A DNA stretch of 30,750 nucleotides, taken from contig CAZAPV010000006.1 of the NCBI GenBank assembly GCA_964487195.1, positions 1-30,750 on the forward strand, written 5' to 3'. The notes below the pieces were generated by a model that worked only from the letters and a program-made list of their open reading frames with translations, was not told where the DNA came from and did no database searches. Made by a program: the position numbers and the translations under genes. Positions 15,681 through 21,390 of the stretch are shown here, piece by piece. How positions within the stretch are numbered: the stretch's first letter is position 1; each line of letters starts with the position of its first letter. The DNA is from CAZAPV01 sp964487195. Lineage in GTDB: Bacteria; Patescibacteriota; Patescibacteriia; SG8-24.

Positions 15681-16309
15681 TGTCCAACAAGATGTTCGTG
15701 GTGTTCGCAGTGTGCATCGTCGGTTGCGCCGGCGGCAACGACGAGATGCAGAAGCTGCTCGATGGGCAACAGAAGGAGCTCACGGCGCTTCATCAGGAAA
15801 TCACGTCGCTTCGTGCCGATCAGAACGCGGTCACCAAGGCGTCTGCCGAGGCACCCTCCGCAAAAGCGGCCCCGCAAGGAGAGACGGCTCCGGTCGCGGT
15901 CCACCATGGTCCGCCGCCGGCACGTCCCGCCGCGTTCGGCCCGCCCGAAAATTGGGGCTGGGTCGATCAGGAGCCGATGGGGTGCGAGAAAGGCAACTCT
16001 CTCGCGCTGCGCATCAAGAACCCCACGGCGGACAAATGGATGCGGGCGAAGCTCAATGGCGCTCCGGTCGAGATGTCCGGTGCGCTCGGCCCGCAGCCGC
16101 TCATTCCGCCGGGGAGCGTCCTGAACATGTGCCTCGCAGATCCCGGCGTGGAACACACGATCGAAATCGACACCTTCCTCTCGAGAGAGGGGTATGGATT
16201 CGAAGCGATCCAGGGACCGTACGGATCGGCGACGCTTCGGTACACCCCGAGCGGTGCAGCCGGCCCGCATGAAATCGTGGTGGACGATCCTACGCTGTTC
16301 CTGAACTAG
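15680..16309 (+). CDS. Uncharacterised lipoprotein with N-terminal coiled coil, 209 aa
   Basis: Begins MSNKMFVVFAVCIVGC, a lipoprotein signal with the cysteine at residue 16. A short heptad-like helix follows (about 22-52, with KLLDGQQKELTALHQEITSL), then a Pro/Ala linker (about 55-90). A compact, probably beta-rich domain follows (about 92-209) with two cysteines, MGCEKGN and LNMCLAD. The domain could bind protein or glycan, but no family is recognised. The start codon overlaps the previous stop, which fixes it; the frame continues upstream only as a shadow. A bidirectional terminator lies beyond. Confidence 0.78.
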   Translation: MSNKMFVVFAVCIVGCAGGNDEMQKLLDGQQKELTALHQEITSLRADQNAVTKASAEAPSAKAAPQGETAPVAVHHGPPPARPAAFGPPENWGWVDQEPMGCEKGNSLALRIKNPTADKWMRAKLNGAPVEMSGALGPQPLIPPGSVLNMCLADPGVEHTIEIDTFLSREGYGFEAIQGPYGSATLRYTPSGAAGPHEIVVDDPTLFLN

Positions 16310-16340
16310 ACATCGTCCAAGGTCCGGTATCCGTAACTTA

Positions 16341-16377
16341 AAGAGCCCGCAGGTCTTCCTGCGGGCTCTTTTCTTTT
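16341..16377. terminator. Bidirectional intrinsic terminator between convergent operons
   Basis: Thirteen-base stem AAGAGCCCGCAGG / CCTGCGGGCTCTT with a four-base loop. T runs follow on the plus strand and an A run precedes on the other side, so it can end both the lipoprotein pair and the pilin operon. Confidence 0.88.
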
Positions 16378-16391
16378 TGCGGGAAGGTTGA

Positions 16392-16790
16392 CTAGGCGAG
16401 CGACGAAACGAGCGACGAGACGACGAAGTTCGCGATCGCGTAGGCGGCGAAGATCAGGATCATGCCGATCACCGCGTTCGTGATGATTCCCTTCGCTTTC
16501 TTTACCTTCTCCTCGTTCCCTTGCGCGGTCATCCAGAGGAAACCGGCGTACACGATCAGCACGACGAGGATGACGCCGAGCAGACCGAGCGCGATGTTGA
16601 TGTACCTGCCGACGAGCACCGGGAGCGACGCCGTCTGGGACGTGGTGAGTCCCGCGCTGTTCGCGGTGGCATTCAAATTATTCGAAAGGTTTGTGAGAGC
16701 CGCGGGCTGGGCCTTCGCGGCGAACGGCGCGAGGACCGCGGCCGCTCCGGCGCCGATTTTCGCGAGACGTGTACGAAATGATCTCTGCAT
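16392..16790 (-). CDS. Pilin-like protein 6 (TrbC/VirB2, Mbov_0395-like), 132 aa
   Basis: Last gene of a six-member pilin-like array. A signal peptide with cleavage near AKA-QP (about residue 28) is followed by a polar segment and two membrane helices (about 63-85 and 103-128). They are joined by a short basic cytoplasmic loop, WMTAQGNEEKVKKAKG. This helix-loop-helix is the hallmark of VirB2/TrbC-type pilins of type IV secretion and conjugation systems, and of the related Mbov_0395 family common in Mollicutes and Patescibacteria. No Shine-Dalgarno sequence is visible; the 24-base gap to the preceding gene is A/T-rich. It is co-transcribed with the genes upstream and ends at the bidirectional terminator. 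Confidence 0.85.
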   Translation of the reverse strand: MQRSFRTRLAKIGAGAAAVLAPFAAKAQPAALTNLSNNLNATANSAGLTTSQTASLPVLVGRYINIALGLLGVILVVLIVYAGFLWMTAQGNEEKVKKAKGIITNAVIGMILIFAAYAIANFVVSSLVSSLA

Positions 16791-16814
16791 AAAATTTGGT
16801 TAATTGAGATTGCT

Positions 16815-17123
16815 TTATTTAAGCGACGTCGCAAGCGCGTTGATGACGTAGCTCGTGATGACGTATGAAGCGAATACTATCAGAAGTCCGATAACCGCGC
16901 TAGTGAGCGTCCCCTTCGCTTTTTTGACCTTCTCTTCGTTCCCTTGCGCGGTCATCCAGGTGAAGCCGGCGTAGATGACGAGGATGACGAAGACGACGCC
17001 GAGCATGGCGAGCAGCGTCTGGATGACGCCGCCGATGATCGCCGGGAGGCCGGCGCCGGTCGTGGGGAGACCGGCGACCGTGCCGGTTTCTTGGAGGCCG
17101 CCTTGCGCGAGAAGTGTTCGCAT
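16815..17123 (-). CDS. Pilin-like protein 5 without signal peptide, 102 aa
   Basis: Same core as its neighbours: two membrane helices (about 28-50 and 70-95) joined by WMTAQGNEEKVKKAKG, nearly the same loop as in pilin 6. It starts MRTLLAQGG and has only a Gly/Thr-rich polar stretch before the first helix, with no signal peptide. The frame is open upstream to 17360, but that part reads as a high-GC shadow of pilin 4 and lacks a signal-like sequence, so the ATG at 17123 is preferred. A strong hairpin lies just upstream, between this gene and pilin 4. The missing signal could mean YidC-type insertion of a small two-helix protein. Confidence 0.78.
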   Translation of the reverse strand: MRTLLAQGGLQETGTVAGLPTTGAGLPAIIGGVIQTLLAMLGVVFVILVIYAGFTWMTAQGNEEKVKKAKGTLTSAVIGLLIVFASYVITSYVINALATSLK

Positions 17124-17170
17124 GTGGTGTGTTCCGGAATGAGGACCGCCAAGCCGTCGGGCCGGACGCT

Positions 17171-17193
17171 CCCCGTTCCGGAACGGAACGGGG
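17171..17193 (-). other. Perfect ten-base hairpin between pilin genes 4 and 5
   Basis: CCCCGTTCCG / CGGAACGGGG with a three-base loop, 20 bases after the stop of pilin gene 4. No T run follows on the minus strand, so it is more likely an mRNA processing or stabilising element than a full terminator. The motif GTTCCGGAA recurs about 40 bases further on, just before pilin gene 5. Confidence 0.6.
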
Positions 17194-17212
17194 CAAAGCT
17201 TTGAAACCCGGG

Positions 17213-17593
17213 TTAGCCCGAGGTGCCGTTGACGATTGCGCCGACGACGAACTGAGCGATGGCGTACGCCGACATGATGATCACGAGACCGATGATGCCG
17301 GAGATGATGAGCTTCTTCGCTTCGGAGACTTTCTCCTCTTCGCCCCCCGCGGTCATCCATTTGAAACCTCCGAGGAGGATGATGACGACGGCGACGATGC
17401 CGAGCAGGCCCATGAACGCCCTGATGACGTTGGAGACGGTCGTGCGCACGTCCTGCGTGCCGAGACCGATCGCCGTGGCGTAGTTGAGGCCGAGGTCGAC
17501 TCCGGACGACTGCGCGAGCGCGATCGCCGGAAGCGCCAAGGTGGCGACTGCCGCCGTGCCGATTGCGAGTTTCTTCAAGGTGTTGTTGGTCAT
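17213..17593 (-). CDS. Pilin-like protein 4, candidate major pilin, 126 aa
   Basis: A clear signal peptide (residues 1 to about 24, cleavage after ALA in AIALAQSS), a short mature N-terminus, then two membrane helices (about 52-75 and 92-116). The joining loop, WMTAGGEEEKVSEAKK, differs slightly from its paralogues. It has the strongest Shine-Dalgarno sequence of the array (AAGGGGGTGA). It also has an intergenic leader with a possible promoter, and a strong hairpin after its stop. These features fit a more highly expressed structural subunit, an inference from layout. The start at 17593 is chosen for Shine-Dalgarno spacing; an in-frame ATG at 17611 is less likely. Confidence 0.84.
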   Translation of the reverse strand: MTNNTLKKLAIGTAAVATLALPAIALAQSSGVDLGLNYATAIGLGTQDVRTTVSNVIRAFMGLLGIVAVVIILLGGFKWMTAGGEEEKVSEAKKLIISGIIGLVIIMSAYAIAQFVVGAIVNGTSG

Positions 17594-17650
17594 GTTGTCA
17601 CCCCCTTTCATTTTAAGGGTAGATATCCACACGAAAGAGCGGACTGAACA

Positions 17651-17679
17651 ATCGTACAGTAAACGCGCCCTTAGGACAA
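17651..17679 (-). promoter_or_regulatory. Possible internal promoter before pilin gene 4
   Basis: On the minus strand TTGTCC (17674-17679) is followed after 17 bases by TACGAT (17651-17656). The -35 lies within the last codons of pilin gene 3. It predicts a leader of about 50 bases. Confidence 0.45.
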
Positions 17680-17976
17680 CGGAGCGAGCGCGTTGAAAAT
17701 GGTCTGCACCAGGATGTAGGAGCCGATGATGGCGACGAGGCCGAGCACCGCCCAGATGATCGTCCCTTTCGCTTTCTTGACCTTCTCCTGATTGCCCTGC
17801 GCCGTCATCCAGAGGAACCCGCCCCACACGAACATGACGAGCGCGATCGAGCCGGCGAGGCCGAGCACGGCGCGGATGACGCGGCCGATCAGCGACGGGA
17901 GGTCGGTGTTCCCGAGCGGATGGGGAAGGCCGATCGGGGCGGCCGCCTGCGCAAGTTCTTTGACAATCGCGTGCAT
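17671..17976 (-). CDS. Pilin-like protein 3 without signal peptide, 101 aa
   Basis: Two membrane helices (about 30-53 and 70-95) joined by WMTAQGNQEKVKKAKG. The N-terminus (MHAIVKELAQAAAP) is short and amphipathic, not a signal peptide, followed by the segment LGNTDLPSLIGRVI, which resembles the pre-helix segment of pilin 2 (GTTSIPTLLGRAV). The start lies one base after the stop of pilin gene 2 in the arrangement TGAtATG, with no Shine-Dalgarno sequence, so translation is probably coupled. A VirB2/TrbC-like subunit or minor pilin is the likeliest role. Confidence 0.82.
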   Translation of the reverse strand: MHAIVKELAQAAAPIGLPHPLGNTDLPSLIGRVIRAVLGLAGSIALVMFVWGGFLWMTAQGNQEKVKKAKGTIIWAVLGLVAIIGSYILVQTIFNALAPLS

Positions 17977-17977
17977 A

Positions 17978-18490
17978 TCATTGGAGGCCGATTGCGGCGA
18001 AGAAGGCGTTGAGGATGGTGTATGCGCCGAAAATGATGACGAGTCCGAGCACCGCAGTCGTGAAAATCTTTTTCCCCTTGGTGATTTTTTCCTGCGAGCC
18101 GCCGGCGGTCATCCAGACGACGCCGCCATAGACGAACATCAGCAGCGCGAGCGAGCCGCTGATCCCGGTGAAGATTTTCACTGCCCTCCCGAGCAGTGTT
18201 GGGATGCTCGTCGTGCCGAGCGGGTTGATCAGCGTCGCCTTGGTGCCGGGGGCCGGCGACGCTGACGGCGCGGACGATGTCCCGCCCGTGTCGCAGGATG
18301 CGACTTCGGCGCACCCGTCGCAATTCGGACAGCTCGTGACCGCGTTGCACGAATTCGCCGCATAGCACGCATCAAGACTGTCGTAGCAGCCGCCGTTGCA
18401 TTTGACCGCCGCGTCGGCGGCCGGCGCCGCGAACACCGTCGCGGTCATAGCGACGATCGAAAGAGAAAAGAGGAGCGCGCGGAGTTTCAT
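17978..18490 (-). CDS. Pilin-like protein 2 with Cys-rich N-terminal ectodomain, 170 aa
   Basis: After a signal peptide (about residues 1-28) comes a compact region with eight cysteines (31, 35, 42, 48, 54, 57, 60, 66). It ends in a Ser/Ala/Pro linker, then leads to the usual two membrane helices joined by WMTAGGSQEKITKGKK. Eight closely spaced cysteines in an exported region suggest a disulfide-rich knot exposed on the surface. This domain is absent from pilins 3-6. The start follows the stop of pilin gene 1 as TGAtATG. It could be a tip or adhesin-like subunit, an inference from its domain layout only. Confidence 0.82.
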   Translation of the reverse strand: MKLRALLFSLSIVAMTATVFAAPAADAAVKCNGGCYDSLDACYAANSCNAVTSCPNCDGCAEVASCDTGGTSSAPSASPAPGTKATLINPLGTTSIPTLLGRAVKIFTGISGSLALLMFVYGGVVWMTAGGSQEKITKGKKIFTTAVLGLVIIFGAYTILNAFFAAIGLQ

Positions 18491-18491
18491 A

Positions 18492-19100
18492 TCATTCCGA
18501 CGGGCAGCACGCCTGTCCCTGTTTGCACAGCCCGGCGATGCAATCGCCGCTCACTGCGCCGGCCGAGGAGTCGATACACGCGTAGTGCGAGGAGCCGCCG
18601 CCGAGGTCCGAGCAGGTATGGACGCATTTGAGGTCGGTTTTGCCGGGGATCTGATAGTACGTGCCGCAGCCGGCGGAGGTGCACTCGCAGGACTGGCCGA
18701 TCACCTGCACCTGGGAACCGCTCGTAAGCGCGCGGACGCCGTAGTCGATCAGGTAGCCGGCGCTCACGATGATGATGATCCCTATCACCGCGTTTTTGAT
18801 GTAGGTTTTGCCTTTCGTCACTTGGGACTCGTTGCCTGCCGCGGTGAGGATGAAGAAGCCGCCCCAGACGAACATCAGCAGCGCGACCGAGCCGGTGATT
18901 CCGAGGATCAGTTTGGCGACGTTGCTGAACGCCTGGAGGACGCAATCGATGCCGGGGATCGCGGTGGTCGCGTTCCGCGCGCAGTCCGGGACGATCGGCG
19001 GGATCGAGAGCGCGGCGAAGGCGGGTAACGCCAATGCGGCGCCGACGAGCGGGATCGCGATGCCGAGAGCGAGCGGGAGCAGTGCGGAGGCGCGTTTCAT
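18492..19100 (-). CDS. Pilin-like protein 1 with Cys-rich C-terminal ectodomain, 202 aa
   Basis: A signal peptide (residues 1 to about 29), a pre-helix segment with two cysteines (VPDCARNATTAIPGIDC), and two membrane helices (about 62-85 and 103-122). The loop between them, ILTAAGNESQVTKGKT, is a diverged version of the array motif. Unlike the others it continues with some 75 residues holding ten cysteines and ending QACCPSE. With this topology both ends face outward, so this Cys-rich domain would also be surface exposed. The ATG directly follows the TAA of the solute-binding protein gene (TAAATG), so the pilin array is translated as part of the same operon. Confidence 0.8.
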   Translation of the reverse strand: MKRASALLPLALGIAIPLVGAALALPAFAALSIPPIVPDCARNATTAIPGIDCVLQAFSNVAKLILGITGSVALLMFVWGGFFILTAAGNESQVTKGKTYIKNAVIGIIIIVSAGYLIDYGVRALTSGSQVQVIGQSCECTSAGCGTYYQIPGKTDLKCVHTCSDLGGGSSHYACIDSSAGAVSGDCIAGLCKQGQACCPSE

Positions 19101-20507
19101 TTATTTTATGGTTTGGTTCACTTTGGTTGCGGCGATCCCAATGATCTTTTTCGGATCGGCCTGGGCGGCGAGCATCTGGTTGATCATGTCGTCGAACGCC
19201 TGTTCGGTGGCGTCCGCGTCGGTTCCATGATACCAGCTTTTCGCGGTCGGGAGTTCGGACGCGAACGACGAAAGGTCAAGATCGTTCAATTCGCTGCTGA
19301 TCAGCCCGCGCAGCGCGGTCGGTTTCTTCGTCGCTGCGAGGTATTTCTGCGCCTGCTCCGCGCTCGCCGCGAACTGGATGAAATCCCACGCCTCATCCGG
19401 ATGCGCGGTTTTCTTCGATACCACCTCGGCCCAGTAATTGGCGAAGTTCACCGGTTTGTTGCCGGAGATCTGCGGCACCGCCGCGATCCCGAAGTTCAGT
19501 TTCGGATTGAGCTGGCGGATCTGGGGGAGGTGGTAGGCGTAGCCGAGGAAGAACGCGGTCTGGCCGTTCGCGAACGCCGCGAGCGAGTCCGGCATTTTGG
19601 CGTTCCACGTGTACACCTCTTTTTCCGGATTGGCGAAATCGGTGTAGAAGACGAGCGCTTCGGCGCCGGGCGGAAGCGGGCGGCCGGCGAGTTCCGGCGG
19701 ATACCGGTCGAACGTCGCCATCCCGTTCTGGTCGGTCATCTGCGTGCCGTTCTGCATCATGAGCAGGCCGAGGATGTCCGCCGCGCGCTCGACGTTGTCC
19801 GCGGTGCCGAGCGCAGCGCCGGATTGGATGATCGTCCCGACCTCGTCGAGCTTGGTCAGCTTCTTCACCTGATCCTGGAACGTCTTCCAGTCGGTCGCCG
19901 GCTGGGCGATCCCCGCGCGGTCCAGGAGGTCGCGGTTGTAATACAGCGCCATCGCGTCGACCGAGAGGGGAAGGCCGTAGATTTTGGGGATCGGCGGGAG
20001 GCGCGGATCGTCCTGCGGCGTCGGGATCACGACGTCGTTCGCGACCGCGTCGACATAGTCGTTCGCGAGCTGCTTGAGCGTGATGCCGGGCTCCTGGCGC
20101 ACCACGGTCACCAGCTCTTTTTTGATCGTCCCCTGCAGTTCGCGGTAGGCGAGCGTGAGCGTCTGCGGCACCGCGAGGAGGCGCGGCTGCCACGCGCCGA
20201 GCCAGTCGTTGTGCAGACTGAAGATGTCCGGGCCGCTGTCTTCCGCGAGGCCGTTCAGCAGCGCGGCCTGGTATTCTTCGTAACGGAATTTTTTGTACTC
20301 GATGTTCACGTTCGGATGGAGCGCGTGGTACGCGGTGATGATCTGGCTGAACGCGTCTTCGTCATCGAACACGCGCCAGTACTTGAGCGTGATCGGCTTG
20401 CTGCGCTCGGCGACTTCAGGCGGCGTGCACTGGAAACCGAATCCGCCGAAGACGAGCGCGGTGAGCGCGGCGGCGAGAAAGAATGTTGCGCGGCGTGTGG
20501 TGCGCAT
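19101..20507 (-). CDS. Extracellular solute-binding lipoprotein (family 1), copy 1
   Basis: 468 aa. The N-terminus is a signal sequence ending GFGFQC; the cysteine at residue 27 may be lipidated although this lipobox is not canonical. The mature protein follows the ABC sugar-binding (SBP_bac_1) pattern: an early beta strand ITLKYWRVFDDEDAF, then GPDIFSLHNDWLGAW, GLPLSVDAMALYYNRDL, and late HPDEAWDFIQFAASAEQAQ. It is a paralogue of the gene at 21391, sharing KPTALRGLI near the C-terminus. No permease or ATPase gene is in the window, so import is not shown. It may act as a surface receptor or deliver ligand to a transporter encoded elsewhere. Confidence 0.88.
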   Translation of the reverse strand: MRTTRRATFFLAAALTALVFGGFGFQCTPPEVAERSKPITLKYWRVFDDEDAFSQIITAYHALHPNVNIEYKKFRYEEYQAALLNGLAEDSGPDIFSLHNDWLGAWQPRLLAVPQTLTLAYRELQGTIKKELVTVVRQEPGITLKQLANDYVDAVANDVVIPTPQDDPRLPPIPKIYGLPLSVDAMALYYNRDLLDRAGIAQPATDWKTFQDQVKKLTKLDEVGTIIQSGAALGTADNVERAADILGLLMMQNGTQMTDQNGMATFDRYPPELAGRPLPPGAEALVFYTDFANPEKEVYTWNAKMPDSLAAFANGQTAFFLGYAYHLPQIRQLNPKLNFGIAAVPQISGNKPVNFANYWAEVVSKKTAHPDEAWDFIQFAASAEQAQKYLAATKKPTALRGLISSELNDLDLSSFASELPTAKSWYHGTDADATEQAFDDMINQMLAAQADPKKIIGIAATKVNQTIK

Positions 20508-20510
20508 AGG

Positions 20511-21389
20511 TCAGCGTTGTTTCGCGCAGCGCGTTTGGAGGAATTCCGCGAACGCGCCGTCGGCGTTTACTTCAGTATGCGTGAGGCCGTAGTCCACCGC
20601 GGCGATCAGGAACTGCAGCTTGTTGCCACAGTCGTAGCGCCGCCCTTCGAATTCGCAGGCGTACAGTTTGTCTGCGCCGCGCATCGCGCGGAATGCGTCG
20701 ATCAGGCGGATCTCCCCATCCGGAGACGGATTGGCGCGCTCGAGGGCGTCGAACACCTCCGGCGTGATGACGTAGCGGCCGATGATCGCGAGATCGGACG
20801 GCGCGTGCGCCGGCTTCGGTTTCTCGACGAGATCAGACACCTCATAGGTGCGCGGCGCGACCTCCGCTCCTTTGATGACGCCGTAGTTGGAGATGTCTTT
20901 TTTCGGTACGCGCGTCACCCCCATCACCGGCGCGCCGTATTTTTCATAGCGCGCGATCAACTGGCCGATGCACGGCGTCGCCGCGTCGACGATGTCGTCG
21001 CCGTACAGCACCGCGCACGGTTCGTCGCCGACGAGTTCTTTCGCGAGCAGGATCGCGTGGCCGTCGCCGCGCGGATTCTGCTGGCGGATGTAGACGAACG
21101 ACGCGAGATCCGAGATGCGCATCACTTCGGCGAGCTCCTTCGTTTTCTTTTTTTCGCGGAGCCGGTACTCCAGTTCGAAGTTGCGGTCGAAGTGGTCTTC
21201 GATCGCGCGCTTGGTCTGACTCGTGACGAAGATGATCTGGTCGATTCCGGCCGCGACCGCCTCCTCGACGATGTACTGGATCACCGGCTTGTCGACGAGC
21301 GTCAGCATCTCTTTCGGCTGCGCTTTCGTCGCGGGGAGGAAGCGGGTGCCGAAGCCTGCGACGGGAATGATCGCTTTGCGCACTTTCAT
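20511..21389 (-). CDS. galU: UTP-glucose-1-phosphate uridylyltransferase
   Basis: 292 aa, the normal length for GalU. The nucleotidyltransferase signature is intact: IIPVAGFGTRFLPATKAQPK (residues 7-26), followed by DKPVIQYIVEEAV, GDGHAILLAK, VLYGDDI and VEKPKP. The enzyme joins UTP and glucose-1-phosphate to UDP-glucose in the cytoplasm, a precursor for surface polysaccharides and glycolipids. The start follows the previous stop as TGAtATG, and the stop is three bases before the start of solute-binding protein 1, so it is fully embedded between the two binding-protein genes. That setting is unusual, as galU normally sits with glycan biosynthesis genes. Confidence 0.93.
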   Translation of the reverse strand: MKVRKAIIPVAGFGTRFLPATKAQPKEMLTLVDKPVIQYIVEEAVAAGIDQIIFVTSQTKRAIEDHFDRNFELEYRLREKKKTKELAEVMRISDLASFVYIRQQNPRGDGHAILLAKELVGDEPCAVLYGDDIVDAATPCIGQLIARYEKYGAPVMGVTRVPKKDISNYGVIKGAEVAPRTYEVSDLVEKPKPAHAPSDLAIIGRYVITPEVFDALERANPSPDGEIRLIDAFRAMRGADKLYACEFEGRRYDCGNKLQFLIAAVDYGLTHTEVNADGAFAEFLQTRCAKQR

Positions 21390-21390
21390 A

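Noticed and set aside
17171..17193. Hairpin between pilin genes read as an intrinsic terminator
   Set aside because: No T run follows on the transcribed strand, so termination is not supported; it is listed as a hairpin only.
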